Positions 1 through 8,893 are shown, counted from the first letter of the stretch. The stretch: DNA of 64,000 nt from an uncultured Saprospiraceae bacterium (GCA_937926205.1 CALEYL010000059.1:1-64000), one strand, 5' to 3'. A program made the numbers and translations. The notes: a model not told the origin generated them from the letters alone.

Positions 1-285
1 TAACGTCTAAAATCTCACATCTTCCATTTTAAGGTTAAAGGTTAAAGGAAAAAGGAAAAAGGTTAAAGTAGGGCAGATTGCTTGTTGGAGCAATATTCCC
101 TGTCTAAAATCTAACGTCTAAAATCTCACATCTTCCATTTTAAGGTTAAAGGTTAAAGGAAAAAGGTTAAAGTAGGGCAGATTGCTTGTTGGAGCAATAT
201 TCTCTGTCTAAAATCTAACGTCTAAAATCTAACATCTTCCATTTTAAGGTTAAAGGGGCAGCGTGCTTGTTTGAGCAGAATCCTC
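1..285. repeat. Tandem repeat of about 104-111 bp, 2.6 copies
   Basis: Copies begin at 1, 112 and 216. The first unit is 111 bp, the second is 104 bp because it lacks one GGAAAAA, and the third is diverged and shortened. Each unit contains short purine-rich sub-repeats (AAGGTTAAAGG, GGAAAAAGG) followed by a CTTGTTGGAGCAATATT block. There is no open frame and no coding signal. It looks like a slippage-prone intergenic repeat. The repeat may start before the window edge. Confidence 0.85.
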
Positions 286-370
286 TTTCTACCCTCTACC
301 CTATACCTTCTACTACATTTTCCACCCTTAAAGTTGGATAAAACCGACAATCCCTCAAAGTTTATGGCGG

Positions 371-409
371 AAAAAAAATAGCCGTCCTGAGCAAGGAGCA
401 CAGGACGGC
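371..409 (-). terminator. Rho-independent terminator of the metalloprotease gene
   Basis: On the minus strand a perfect 9-bp stem (GCCGTCCTG at 401-409 pairing with 381-389) is followed by TATTTTTTTT. It lies 28 nt past the stop codon of the metalloprotease gene ending at 437. Confidence 0.85.
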
Positions 410-436
410 ATTCAAAGCAAAACGAGCTAAGCTATT

Positions 437-3364
437 TTAATGGGTTATGATAACGTTTTTCACGACCTGACTGCCATCTTCGTAAATAACCTGAACAGCG
501 TACATGCCTGCAATAAATTGTGAGCTGTCAACTTTCAGGAACTGGGTTGGATTGCGTTGCTCGAACATCACTTTACCCTGAAGGTCAATGATTTTAACAA
601 GGCCTGCTTTGGACGCTGTCGGGAGCGCTATGTTAAGCTCTGCATTGGCCGGATTTGGGTAAATTCTCGGCGTGGGCGTTTCCGCTACTGTGGCGCCGTC
701 TCCGGCAGCTTCTCCCAGACCAAGTTGCCCTTCAACGGCATCACAACCTCTGAAGCAGTGATATTCGGTCCATATCGTTTGTTCATTGCACACAACGCCT
801 ACTTTCCAGCTAAAGCAGCTACGCGCCAACCCTGCCACGGATAGTTGCGTGTTGGTAGTGGTATAGATGTATGAGGTACCCGGTATGCCGGTGTGGCAGC
901 AGGAAGGGTCGTTTAGGTTGACAATCACTTTGTACTGTGTTGCGCCTTGAACAGGATTCCAGGCGAAGGTAACTCCCTGTGAAGGGAATGAAGTACAATA
1001 AGCAACTTCGTTTTCCGGCGCCTCGCAAAGTTGCTCAAGCAGCGAGCAGTCAATTGGTCCGCAAAGGGTGCATGGACCATTTTCTCCTCCACCAGCCGTA
1101 AATCCATTGTCACCCTGACGTCGTTTGCCGAAGCAGAAGTCGCCACACAAGGTACTTACTTTATGAACCACGAAATAGTACAGCCCTGAAATCGCCTGAT
1201 TGTACAGCACAATGGGGCCTTCTCCTGTTGTCGTTGTTTCCAGGACTACCGTATAAGGACCGCCATCCGGATTTGGGCTGGACAATACCGTCCACTCGTG
1301 GGTTACATCGACGCCATAGCCTTCAAACCCATGAGCAACGAGTGAAAAATTCGGACCATTGTCTATCATATCCAGGTTGAATTCTGCTGAGATGAAATTA
1401 TTACAGCAGGTGACGGTAAACCGCTTATTTAGTTCAAACCAGGCAATACAGTTTGGAATATTTTGGATGGCAAACTGTAGTTCGTATTCGTAGCCGGGTA
1501 CAAAGACTTCACCAGGGTCATCCCCGCTGTATTTAAACAGGTAGCTAAGATTCAGCAGACCAATGTTGTTGGTGAAAGTCGTGCCGTAATTGGCGTATAA
1601 GGTAAATGGGCCGCTGCTGCCAATCGGACGTCTTCTGATCGCCATGAAAAAGCGGTCATAGTTAGACGTTCCGGTCGGGTCGAGGTAAATGTCTTCACCT
1701 ACGCAGAATTGATCCTTTGTCACGCCATTTTTATCTTCAAAATGGTAGTTTACCGATGCATTGGTGAAAATGGGAACCGCTACACTGGTTTCTTTAACGG
1801 CGTAACATTCTGCCCAGATACGGTGTACAATGTAGTAAGCTTTCGACATGTCAAGCCAGGTGAAATAAGCTGTTGTGCCGTTTTGGGTAGCAACGAGCGT
1901 ACCGCCGGAAGTCGCTCCCTGAACCGTTGTCTGGTAAAGTCCCCACCAATGATTCGGAGCAGATGGATCTACAGGTGTGGCAGTAACCGACCAACTGTTA
2001 TTACAATCGATGTCTACCGTAAAGTTAGGCGACTGGTTTTCGTCACAGCAAGTCGAAATACAGTTGGCATTTTGTACCCGCATGCGGATCACGTTTCCTG
2101 GTTGAGGGCCGAATCCATTGTTGAAATTAATGCCGACACCCGAAACGATATGACAATAGCTCATAATTGTTCCCCCACCGGAAGGGATTCCGGGAAGCGG
2201 GCAGCCTCCTTCAGTACCACCTGCACATCCGTCAATTGCGGTGTTGTTACCATTCCAAACGCAGGCATGGGTATGGCGGGATCCGAACAAATGGCCAAAT
2301 TCATGCGTAACAACCTGAACATTCCAGCTGTAAGTAGGCACATTGGGATAACTGTTGGTCAGGTGTCCGGATACAGAAAGGCTGTTGTCCGGATTGGAGT
2401 TACACAAACCGTTAAAACCAGCTGCGATTCCACCGCCAATGGAGCGCGTGGTCAGTAATTGGCCCAAATGGCCGTTCAGGACGTTTATCTGTGATTGAAA
2501 TTGATTCAATAAGGCAGAAGAACTTGTTGCATTGTATGGATCTGCAACATCCCAAACCTTGATTTCAGAAATGGTTGTTTGAATGAGTTCGTTGGCATAC
2601 AAGGTAGATACATTGTTGAACAAATTGGTCACCCAGGTTACGACGCCATTTACTGAATTTCCCTGAGCCTGGTAAATGTCGTATTCAGTTTCAAAATAAA
2701 GCGCTACACATTTATTGATCATGCCATTAAACGTTGCATTAAGTGCTGCATCATAAATATGCGCTTCTTCGTCGTTCAGGGGGGGATCTGCCATGCCGCA
2801 AGTAGGTTCACCGTCTTTTTCTCTGCTGTCATCTTTGTAAAGGATGTGTTTTTTGCTTCCTTTAATTTTGCCAAGCGTCAGATTTTCGGTTCCATTATAA
2901 ATCAGCCCCGACATTTCATTTTCAAACAGGCTGATGCTTACCAGCGTATGGTCTTCCTGCCCGCGAACAACCCCACGGTAATGAGCGGCTTTAAACTTAC
3001 TCAGGTCAAATTTTTTCCCGCTTCCGGTACTCACAACCATTGACTCAAATGCTTTGGCAGAACTCACCAGATCCAGAATGTACGTTTCTTTGTTATTAAT
3101 TGCAATTTCCAAAGAAATAAACTCCGGATATTTTTTAATTAATTCACGTGCTTTTGTTGTGTTGTAGTCGAAATACGTACCGTCCGGAATGTCTTTTTTG
3201 ATCGCGGCGTCCATGTATTTTCCATCCCGGTGGAGAACAGAAATTACCTCATTTGAAGCTTTTGTGATAAATGCTTTTTCAACTGCGCTGGCAACAGCCT
3301 GACCGTGTGCCTGATTAGCCCAGAAAGCAAAGAAAATACCAAGTAAAAGAAGAACCTTTTTCAT
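437..3364 (-). CDS. Secreted reprolysin-like (M12B-type) zinc metalloprotease with type IX sorting domain
   Basis: A 975-aa secreted endopeptidase. Residues 1-22 form a signal peptide. The catalytic domain covers roughly 200-440 and carries the metzincin zinc motif HEFGHLFGSRH at 354-364 (three His ligands and the catalytic Glu355), followed by a Met-turn (IMSYC) near 404. The middle of the protein is Cys-rich with fibronectin-like stretches around 800-860. The last ~80 residues, starting at YPNPA, are a type IX secretion sorting domain, so the protein should cross the outer membrane and be cell-attached or released. The family digests extracellular protein; the substrate here is unknown. The gene stands alone and has its own terminator. 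The long antisense frames inside it are shadows. Confidence 0.93.
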   Translation of the reverse strand: MKKVLLLLGIFFAFWANQAHGQAVASAVEKAFITKASNEVISVLHRDGKYMDAAIKKDIPDGTYFDYNTTKARELIKKYPEFISLEIAINNKETYILDLVSSAKAFESMVVSTGSGKKFDLSKFKAAHYRGVVRGQEDHTLVSISLFENEMSGLIYNGTENLTLGKIKGSKKHILYKDDSREKDGEPTCGMADPPLNDEEAHIYDAALNATFNGMINKCVALYFETEYDIYQAQGNSVNGVVTWVTNLFNNVSTLYANELIQTTISEIKVWDVADPYNATSSSALLNQFQSQINVLNGHLGQLLTTRSIGGGIAAGFNGLCNSNPDNSLSVSGHLTNSYPNVPTYSWNVQVVTHEFGHLFGSRHTHACVWNGNNTAIDGCAGGTEGGCPLPGIPSGGGTIMSYCHIVSGVGINFNNGFGPQPGNVIRMRVQNANCISTCCDENQSPNFTVDIDCNNSWSVTATPVDPSAPNHWWGLYQTTVQGATSGGTLVATQNGTTAYFTWLDMSKAYYIVHRIWAECYAVKETSVAVPIFTNASVNYHFEDKNGVTKDQFCVGEDIYLDPTGTSNYDRFFMAIRRRPIGSSGPFTLYANYGTTFTNNIGLLNLSYLFKYSGDDPGEVFVPGYEYELQFAIQNIPNCIAWFELNKRFTVTCCNNFISAEFNLDMIDNGPNFSLVAHGFEGYGVDVTHEWTVLSSPNPDGGPYTVVLETTTTGEGPIVLYNQAISGLYYFVVHKVSTLCGDFCFGKRRQGDNGFTAGGGENGPCTLCGPIDCSLLEQLCEAPENEVAYCTSFPSQGVTFAWNPVQGATQYKVIVNLNDPSCCHTGIPGTSYIYTTTNTQLSVAGLARSCFSWKVGVVCNEQTIWTEYHCFRGCDAVEGQLGLGEAAGDGATVAETPTPRIYPNPANAELNIALPTASKAGLVKIIDLQGKVMFEQRNPTQFLKVDSSQFIAGMYAVQVIYEDGSQVVKNVIITH

Positions 3365-3664
3365 GATTTTTATTTTTTAGGTGAAAAATAAATGAAATAC
3401 TGCTCCAGCTGCATTACCGGCGATGCAGTGGTTAAAAGATAATTCGGCCTTAATTCATTAAATGGAGTATGATTTGCCTTAAAATGCTAAATCATTGATT
3501 GTACAGTGTTGTAGATAATGCGGCTTATTTGCTTTAATATGCATTGCCATAATTTATTTTCACCTATATAATCAATATGAAAGAATAGTGTGACAGAAAT
3601 AAATGCAATTATTTTATTGTATTTTATTGTCACAGGAAGGCATGCCAAATGCTTGAATGTGCTA
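3365..3664. other. Intergenic, no gene seen
   Basis: About 300 bp of AT-rich sequence between the starts or ends of two minus-strand genes. A 93-codon minus-strand frame (3487-3768) overlaps the next gene, is rich in rare codon patterns and has no domain resemblance, so I do not call it. No convincing TAnnTTTG promoter was found for the metalloprotease. Confidence 0.5.
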
Positions 3665-4018
3665 CTAATCTGATAAATGTATGCTTTTGCGGTTTTGCCA
3701 CCACAACATCGCCAGAGCGAATAGTGCCACCAATATCCAGATGTATGGGATGTATTTTTTTTCCGCACGGAAATGATCCCATGCGCTCATGACTGCAATA
3801 ATGATGTTGAAAACCTGGATGAAATTAGCGACACTTTTTGAATATCGTTGCTTCCAAGGTCCCATGCTTAGTGAATTGGCAAAGCCGGCCAGAAAGTGGA
3901 TCGAGGCAAAAAAAAGTTTGCCATCTTCAATATATAGAGCGCCGCCTAAGTTAAAAATCAAGCCATTCAAAACGGCAGCAAATTTTTGGCGTTTGGACTT
4001 TTGCTGTGCTGTAGACAT
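3665..4018 (-). CDS. Small membrane protein of unknown function
   Basis: A 117-aa protein. A basic N-terminus (KSKRQK) is followed by a hydrophobic stretch at about 15-50 (two short membrane segments, including LNGLIFNLGGALYI), and then two clear transmembrane helices at about 66-80 and 90-108 (IPYIWILVALFALAMLWW). It is not a family I recognise. It lies 11 nt downstream of the TfoX-domain gene on the same strand and may be co-transcribed with it, though nothing links the two functionally. The start ATG at 4018 is the only sensible one. Confidence 0.6.
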   Translation of the reverse strand: MSTAQQKSKRQKFAAVLNGLIFNLGGALYIEDGKLFFASIHFLAGFANSLSMGPWKQRYSKSVANFIQVFNIIIAVMSAWDHFRAEKKYIPYIWILVALFALAMLWWQNRKSIHLSD

Positions 4019-4029
4019 TTAGAGACGCA

Positions 4030-4371
4030 TTATTTTTTCTTTTTAGAAGACTTTGCCCTCACGTTAAAATCCAGGCAGAGGTTGATCCAGTAGTCGAAAT
4101 CCTGATTCGATTGCATACCGGTATCATCTATGAGAACGTAGCCTTTCATAGGGCGTTTGGTGAAATCCATCGTGCGGCAGCCCTGTTTTTCAACACAGCT
4201 TTCGTGCAGTTCAGGATCAATACGGCACATCATTTCATCTTTGATAATGCCGACGCACATCTTGTCGTTTACCATAAAGGTCAATCCGCCCATCATGGCT
4301 TTTTCAACAACATTGGGAATTTCTGAAAGCCTTTCCCGGATTCTATGCGCGAGATTTTCGTTATAAGCCAT
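4030..4371 (-). CDS. TfoX N-terminal domain protein
   Basis: A 113-aa protein matching the stand-alone TfoX/Sxy N-terminal domain: a helical start (AHRIRERLSEIPNVVEKAMMGGLTFMVNDKM), then the strand region with CVGII and MMCRIDP, and a C-terminal part with FTKRPMKGYVLIDD. The tail is very basic (KSSKKKK). Full-length TfoX regulates competence in gamma-proteobacteria, but short single-domain homologues in Bacteroidota have no established role, so competence control should not be assumed. It is probably the first gene of a two-gene unit with the small membrane protein. Confidence 0.85.
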   Translation of the reverse strand: MAYNENLAHRIRERLSEIPNVVEKAMMGGLTFMVNDKMCVGIIKDEMMCRIDPELHESCVEKQGCRTMDFTKRPMKGYVLIDDTGMQSNQDFDYWINLCLDFNVRAKSSKKKK

Positions 4372-4506
4372 ATCTGTTTAGTTTAAGATTCAGGTGTCTA
4401 ACCCCCTTGTAGCAGCGCGCCTGTTTTACTGGTAAAACCAGATCAAACCCATGTTGTAGCCGTCTTTTGCTTATGAGCCCAAAATGGTTGCCAGACATAA
4501 GCAATG

Positions 4507-4537
4507 TTGGTACATCGAAAAAAAAGCTCTAATTTTC
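4507..4537 (+). promoter_or_regulatory. Candidate Bacteroidota promoter for the cytochrome-like gene
   Basis: TTG at 4507-4509, a 20-nt spacer, then TAATTTTC at 4530-4537 (7 of 8 to TAnnTTTG, counting free positions). It is 38 nt upstream of the ATG at 4576. Confidence 0.45.
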
Positions 4538-4575
4538 GACGACAATAAACGATTTTTTAAACTCAAACACAAATC

Positions 4576-4947
4576 ATGCAAAAAACATTTAAACTCGCAA
4601 CAATACTCCTTGTATCTGTTGTACTCTTGTCCGGTTTTATGGGAGCAGCTGGCCCCAAGTACAAAATGTCAAAAAAAGTAAACGACATTGTAAATGCAAA
4701 ATGCTTCGGTTGCCACAGCAATGACAGCAAAGCACAAAAGGCGAAAGACAAATTGAACTGGGAGGAATTGGCCGGTTTGTCGGCAGATCAGCAAGCCGCG
4801 AAGCTCAAAAGCATTCAGGAGGTTCTGAATGATGGGTCAATGCCGCCTTCCAGGTTTTTAGAGAAAATGCCGGAAAAAAAATTGACAGACAAAGAAATGG
4901 CCACGATGAAGAAATGGACAGAAAAATTACTAAAAAAACTGTCGTAG
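4576..4947 (+). CDS. Periplasmic haem-binding (mono-haem c-type) domain protein
   Basis: A 123-aa exported protein with a hydrophobic signal or anchor at residues 7-24. A single c-type haem attachment motif CFGCH lies at 43-47. A downstream SMPPSRFL segment could supply the distal Met ligand, and the C-terminus is a charged amphipathic helix. This layout (CxxCH, then an MPP motif, about 120 aa) fits the Bacteroidota haem-binding domain family seen alone or fused to larger periplasmic redox proteins. The role is presumably electron transfer; no partner gene is adjacent. It is monocistronic between its own promoter and terminator. Confidence 0.8.
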   Translation: MQKTFKLATILLVSVVLLSGFMGAAGPKYKMSKKVNDIVNAKCFGCHSNDSKAQKAKDKLNWEELAGLSADQQAAKLKSIQEVLNDGSMPPSRFLEKMPEKKLTDKEMATMKKWTEKLLKKLS

Positions 4948-4962
4948 CATAACTGTAAAGCA

Positions 4963-5001
4963 GGGGCCATTTGAGACATAATTCTGAGATGGCCCTTTTT
5001 T
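4963..5001 (+). terminator. Rho-independent terminator after the haem-binding gene
   Basis: GGGCCAT (4964-4970) pairs with ATGGCCC (4989-4995), with the stem extended by a TGAG/CTGAG inner pairing, followed directly by TTTTTT at 4996-5001. In the other direction it lies just past the histidine kinase stop, so it may serve both genes. Confidence 0.8.
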
Positions 5002-5011
5002 CAAACTCAGA

Positions 5012-6163
5012 TCAGTTGATGTCGCGGGGAAACCTGACCGAAAATGTCGTACCCTCATTCAGCTTGCTGGTAAAACTGATCCCGCCATTCAACAACTCAA
5101 TGTATTTCTTTACAATGTTTAATCCAAGGCCTGTCCCTTGTATGTTGGTGACATTTTTTGCCCGGAAATACTTATTAAACAAATTATGTTGATCCTCTTC
5201 GGGAATCCCCATACCCTTGTCGCTGATTTCAATCAACACCTCCTTATCGCTGTTGTTGATGACTAACTTAATTTCCTGATTTTCTTCAGAGAATTTAATG
5301 GCATTAGACAACAGGTTGAGTAACATGTTCTTTAGGATGACTTTATCCTGATATATCCTTTTCCTGCCTTCATACGACAAGTTGATGTGTTGCCCTGACT
5401 TTAGCATACCGGATACTTCTTCCAATATCTCATCGGCCAGTTCAATAAGATTGAATTCCTCTTTGATTAATTCTACTTTTCCCTGTTCCAGTTTATCCAG
5501 CGACAGGTTATCGTTCAGCAAATTGACAAGATGGTCTACAGAAGACGTAATGCGGTCGATGTGTTTTTTCCTTTTTTCTTCCTGATCTCCTTTGTTGTAG
5601 GCGTCCAGCAGAGAGGCGCTTGAATGGATGGTGCTCAACGGGGTTCGAAATTCATGCGAAACAATGGAGACAAAGCGCGATTTCATTTCATTGAGTTCTT
5701 TCTCCCGCTTGAGTGATTCTGTTAGTTCCAGCGTTCGCTCCTTTACCTTGGCTTCAAGGGCTTCGTGAAAGCGCTTCAACTCCGTGATGTCGGATACAAA
5801 GGCGACTGCCATTTCCCCGCTTTCCATCGGGTAGTGACCAAGGCTTATTTCTACCGGAAATTCATCTCCGTTTTTTTTTCGGGCCAGCAAATTCATGCCG
5901 ATCCCCATGGGGCGTGCCTTGGGCGCATCGAAATAATTAATTCGGTGTTGGACATGCTTTTGTCTGAAAGATTCGGGCATTAAAATTTCGAGCTGTTGCC
6001 CGATCAGTTCTGCTTTGGAATAGCCGAACAGTTTTTCGATAAATGAATTGGCAAGACAAATACAACCTTCAACGTTTATTACAAGGATGCCTACTGTCGC
6101 ATATTCAAACAGGGCCCTGAAGCCGGCTTCCGTTTCGAGCGGGGATGGATTATTTCCGTTCAT
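5012..6163 (-). CDS. Cytoplasmic PAS-domain sensor histidine kinase
   Basis: A 383-aa kinase with no transmembrane helix. The N-terminal PAS/PAC domain spans about 12-130 (GFRALFEYATVGI ... FGYSKAELIGQ ... PVEISLGHYPM), followed by a coiled-coil linker at 132-160. The HisKA domain has the phospho-accepting His170 in VSHEFRTPLS. The HATPase domain has an N-box (NLLSNAIKF), G1 (DKGMGIPEED) and G2 (GTGLGLNIV). It should sense a cytosolic or redox signal through PAS and pass phosphate to a response regulator. No regulator gene lies next to it, so it is an orphan kinase. The PAS ligand cannot be told from the sequence. Confidence 0.93.
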   Translation of the reverse strand: MNGNNPSPLETEAGFRALFEYATVGILVINVEGCICLANSFIEKLFGYSKAELIGQQLEILMPESFRQKHVQHRINYFDAPKARPMGIGMNLLARKKNGDEFPVEISLGHYPMESGEMAVAFVSDITELKRFHEALEAKVKERTLELTESLKREKELNEMKSRFVSIVSHEFRTPLSTIHSSASLLDAYNKGDQEEKRKKHIDRITSSVDHLVNLLNDNLSLDKLEQGKVELIKEEFNLIELADEILEEVSGMLKSGQHINLSYEGRKRIYQDKVILKNMLLNLLSNAIKFSEENQEIKLVINNSDKEVLIEISDKGMGIPEEDQHNLFNKYFRAKNVTNIQGTGLGLNIVKKYIELLNGGISFTSKLNEGTTFSVRFPRDIN

Positions 6164-6301
6164 GCGTCAAATCAGATACATTGGTTCAAAGCACAACATA
6201 CTGAAAAAATGGATTGCGTCCTAAACCTGTTCAGATTTTTGGCGGAATCAAGGGCTTTGCAAATGGAGGAAGTGGCTCTTTGAACCAGGATGGGTTTTAT
6301 C

Positions 6302-6883
6302 TTATTCAATAACAATTTTGTATTTATCTAAAAGTCCTGCAATATTTTGTGCCGAAAACTTCGCTTTGTTTATCCGGTTATTTTCGGGGTCAATGGAAAA
6401 GTTATGCGCCGAGCGGAAGTCGGCCCCTTCCAGAATGGTGCGTTCAAATACGGCCAAAGTGAGGTTGCAATTTCCGAATAGGGCATTCGTTAAATCCGCT
6501 TCTACAAATTCAACCTGCTCCAGGTTGCAGTCTGTGAAGCTGGTGTTTTTGATTTTAAGCTTGTAAAATGAAGCATAGCTCAGAAGGCATCCTTCAAATC
6601 GGAAGGACAGCAAAAAATCCCTGCATTCGTCAAAGCGCAAGCCCAATAATTTGCATTCCCTGAAAATTACCTCCTGAAAAGCGGTCTCTTTTAGTTTGGC
6701 CATGCTCAGGTCGCAGCCTTCAAACCGGCATTCGATGAATTTTATCTCACTCAGGTCGGCTTCTGAAAAATTGCAGCCGGTGAAGGTGCAGTTTTCGTAA
6801 TCGGAATGAGGCATGCCCCTCACGGTATAGTCTTCGCGGAGGAAATCTTCACCTTCGATGAGTTTCTTAATCATGTGCTGCAA
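6302..6883 (-). CDS. Pentapeptide-repeat protein
   Basis: A 193-aa protein made almost wholly of A(D/N)Lxx/xxF-type pentapeptides (for example CTFTGCNFSEADLSEIKFIECRFEG written as successive five-residue units), running from about residue 30 to 175. Such repeats fold into a right-handed quadrilateral beta-helix. Some relatives (Qnr, MfpA) mimic DNA and protect gyrase, but most have no known function. There is no signal peptide. Nothing in the neighbourhood indicates a role. The start at 6883 is the only Met preceding the repeats. Confidence 0.85.
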   Translation of the reverse strand: MQHMIKKLIEGEDFLREDYTVRGMPHSDYENCTFTGCNFSEADLSEIKFIECRFEGCDLSMAKLKETAFQEVIFRECKLLGLRFDECRDFLLSFRFEGCLLSYASFYKLKIKNTSFTDCNLEQVEFVEADLTNALFGNCNLTLAVFERTILEGADFRSAHNFSIDPENNRINKAKFSAQNIAGLLDKYKIVIE

Positions 6884-6928
6884 ATTAACCGTTTAAACAC
6901 CTACACCAGACGCTTTTTGGATATGAGC

Positions 6929-6958
6929 TTGCAGGTGTCGATAAATTGTATACATTTG
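6929..6958 (+). promoter_or_regulatory. Bacteroidota-type promoter for the Cys-repeat lipoprotein
   Basis: TTG at 6929-6931, a 19-nt spacer, then a perfect TACATTTG at 6951-6958. The ATG at 6981 is 23 nt downstream. Confidence 0.7.
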
Positions 6959-6980
6959 TTGTTCACTCAAACTATTTGAT

Positions 6981-7472
6981 ATGAAGTATCCATCACTTTT
7001 TTTTGTTGCAGTATTCGGCACTGTTCTGTTTTTATCGGCTTGCCAAAACAATAGTTCAGAAGATAAGAATTCACCAGCCGAAACCTCGGTCCAACCGATG
7101 TCGCCTACGCCGCCTACCAATCCGGCGTCTAATCCTCCTCCTACGGCAGAGCCTGCCCAAAATGCAGCCGGCGTTTGGCATTACACCTGCAGCAATGGCT
7201 GTGAAGGTGGCGCAGGGTCGGCAGTTGCCTGCGAAAAATGCGGTACTACCCTGGTTCACAACAGCGCTTACCACAATAACCCAAATGCGCCCACGCAACC
7301 GTCTATTGCTACTCAGCCAGCGGCTACCCCGCCTGCTGCGGAGCCAGCTCAGAATGCAGCCGGCGTATGGCACTACACGTGTTCCAGTGGTTGCGCAGGT
7401 GGCGCAGGTTCGCCCATAGCCTGCTCAAAATGTGGCAAGACGCTGGCGCATAACTCGGCTTATCATCAATAG
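6981..7472 (+). CDS. Lipoprotein with two tandem Cys4 repeats
   Basis: A 163-aa protein with a signal peptide ending in the lipobox LSAC (Cys21). A Pro/Thr/Asn-rich spacer follows (31-56), then two near-identical ~42-residue units at 57-98 and 121-162. Each unit begins PAQNAAGVWHYTC and ends with K-C-G-(T/K)-TL-(V/A)-HNSAYH. Each has four cysteines (70, 74, 84, 87 and 134, 138, 148, 151) in a CxxxC...CxxC arrangement plus conserved His residues, which looks like a zinc-ribbon or metal-binding knuckle. A Pro-rich linker joins them. It is anchored to a membrane and faces the periplasm or the cell surface. I do not know the function; metal binding is inferred from cysteine spacing only. Confidence 0.8.
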   Translation: MKYPSLFFVAVFGTVLFLSACQNNSSEDKNSPAETSVQPMSPTPPTNPASNPPPTAEPAQNAAGVWHYTCSNGCEGGAGSAVACEKCGTTLVHNSAYHNNPNAPTQPSIATQPAATPPAAEPAQNAAGVWHYTCSSGCAGGAGSPIACSKCGKTLAHNSAYHQ

Positions 7473-7498
7473 GGGAAAATCCACGAGTTAAAATCTTA

Positions 7499-7538
7499 AT
7501 TTGGCCATAGCCCTGAAAAGTGGGCTGTGGCCAAATTT
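7499..7538. terminator. Bidirectional hairpin between convergent genes
   Basis: AATTTGGCCATAGCCC at 7499-7514 pairs with the complementary run ending near 7537 (GGGCTGTGGCCAAATT) around an 8-nt loop, with one G-T wobble. It lies between the stops of the lipoprotein (+) and the CoA-transferase (-). Confidence 0.75.
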
Positions 7539-7558
7539 ACAATTAAGGATATACTGAT

Positions 7559-8833
7559 TTACCAGCACCGTCCGTACAATTCGTACCCTTCTTTTTCCAA
7601 AGACTCGCGATGGTCCGGATGCGCAATGCCGATCAGTGCTTTGGCGCGTTGTGCGATGTTTTTACCGTGCAGGTCCACAACCCCATATTCTGTAGCCACG
7701 TATTGCACATGGGCGCGTGTCGTGACGACCCCCGCACCGTTCTTCAGTGTCGGGACAATTTTTGAAACGCCCCGTGTTGTGGCCGATTGAAGCGCAATGA
7801 TGGGTTTGCCCCTTTCGCTCAGCGCCGCGCCGCGGATGAAGTCCATTTGTCCGCCCACACCGCTGTAAATTTCACTACCGATGGAGTCGGCGCACACCTG
7901 GCCGGTCAGGTCGATTTCGATGGCGCTGTTGATGGCGGTTACTTTTTTGAGTTTCCGAATGACCGAAGTATCATTGACATAAGCCACATCCAGCATGGCG
8001 ACTTCGGGATTGTCGTGGATAAAATCGTACAGCGCCCGGGAACCCATGGCGAAAGAAGATACAATTTTGCCCGGGTGCTTGCTTTTCATTTTGCCATTGA
8101 TGACCCCGCTTTCTACCAGGGGTAAAATGCCATCGGAAAACATTTCTGTGTGTACCCCCAGGTTTTTGTGGTTGGTCAGAAAGCGCAGGACTGCATTCGG
8201 AATGCCACCGATGCCCATTTGCATGGAAGCGCCGTTTTCGACCAGTTCAGCGACATGTTTGCCGATGGCGATTTCTATTTCCCCGATTTTTCCAATGCTA
8301 ACCTCAAAAATGGGATCTTCGGCATAAACCGCAGCCGTAATTCTTGAGTGATGAATAAAACCATCGCCATGCGACCGGGGCATGTTCGGGTTCACAAGGG
8401 CAATAATTTTTGGCGCCATTTCACAGGCTGCTTTGGCGACATCAACAGAGACCCCGAGGGAACAAAACCCATGCGGGCCTGGAGGGCTCACCTGAATGAT
8501 GGCCACATCTATCGGGTATTTTTTTCTGCGGATGAATAAAGGAATGTCACTCAGGAACATGGGAATGTACTGCACATTGATTTCGTTGACGTGCTGTCGG
8601 ACGTTTTTCCCGATGAAGAATGCATTGACGTGGAAAGATTCCTGATAAACCGGGTCGGAATAGGGCGCTTCGCCTTCGGTATGCATGTGCGTAATTTCCA
8701 CACCTTTTAATTCGGCATGCCGATTGGTCAATGCTTTTACCAGGCGTATTGGCGTGGCGGCTCCGCCGTGAATAAAGACACGATCATTGCTGTTAATGAT
8801 GGAAACGGCTTCTTCCGCTGATACAAAATTCAT
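7559..8833 (-). CDS. Acetyl-CoA hydrolase/4-hydroxybutyrate CoA-transferase family enzyme
   Basis: A 424-aa family I-like CoA-transferase. The N-terminal part has FIHGGAATPIRLVKAL and VSPPGPHGFCSLGVSVD. The C-terminal part has the conserved GIGGIPNAV and HTEMFSDG blocks, and the segment GSEIYSGVGGQMDF contains the Glu expected to form the glutamyl-CoA thioester. The family moves CoA between acetate and acids such as 4-hydroxybutyrate or succinate. The exact acyl pair cannot be read from sequence. The length is normal (about 430). It is separated from the upstream permease gene by a hairpin, so it is probably its own transcription unit. Confidence 0.88.
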   Translation of the reverse strand: MNFVSAEEAVSIINSNDRVFIHGGAATPIRLVKALTNRHAELKGVEITHMHTEGEAPYSDPVYQESFHVNAFFIGKNVRQHVNEINVQYIPMFLSDIPLFIRRKKYPIDVAIIQVSPPGPHGFCSLGVSVDVAKAACEMAPKIIALVNPNMPRSHGDGFIHHSRITAAVYAEDPIFEVSIGKIGEIEIAIGKHVAELVENGASMQMGIGGIPNAVLRFLTNHKNLGVHTEMFSDGILPLVESGVINGKMKSKHPGKIVSSFAMGSRALYDFIHDNPEVAMLDVAYVNDTSVIRKLKKVTAINSAIEIDLTGQVCADSIGSEIYSGVGGQMDFIRGAALSERGKPIIALQSATTRGVSKIVPTLKNGAGVVTTRAHVQYVATEYGVVDLHGKNIAQRAKALIGIAHPDHRESLEKEGYELYGRCW

Positions 8834-8852
8834 GTTGAATGGGTTTTAATGG

Positions 8853-8882
8853 ACCAGGAGGTACCACAAAGCACCTCCTGGT
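8853..8882 (-). terminator. Hairpin downstream of the amino-acid permease
   Basis: A perfect 10-bp stem (ACCAGGAGGT at 8853-8862 with ACCTCCTGGT at 8873-8882) and a 10-nt loop. There is no T-run, so it is a weak or factor-assisted terminator of the permease gene, or a 5' leader hairpin of the CoA-transferase gene starting at 8833. Confidence 0.5.
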
Positions 8883-8893
8883 TGAACAGGCGC

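Noticed and set aside
1709..2458. A 249-codon plus-strand frame opposite the metalloprotease gene
   Set aside because: It is antisense to a gene with clear catalytic motifs, has no domain character and arises from codon bias of the real gene.
3487..3768. A 93-codon minus-strand frame
   Set aside because: It overlaps the better-supported small membrane protein gene by about 100 bp and lacks protein-like composition.
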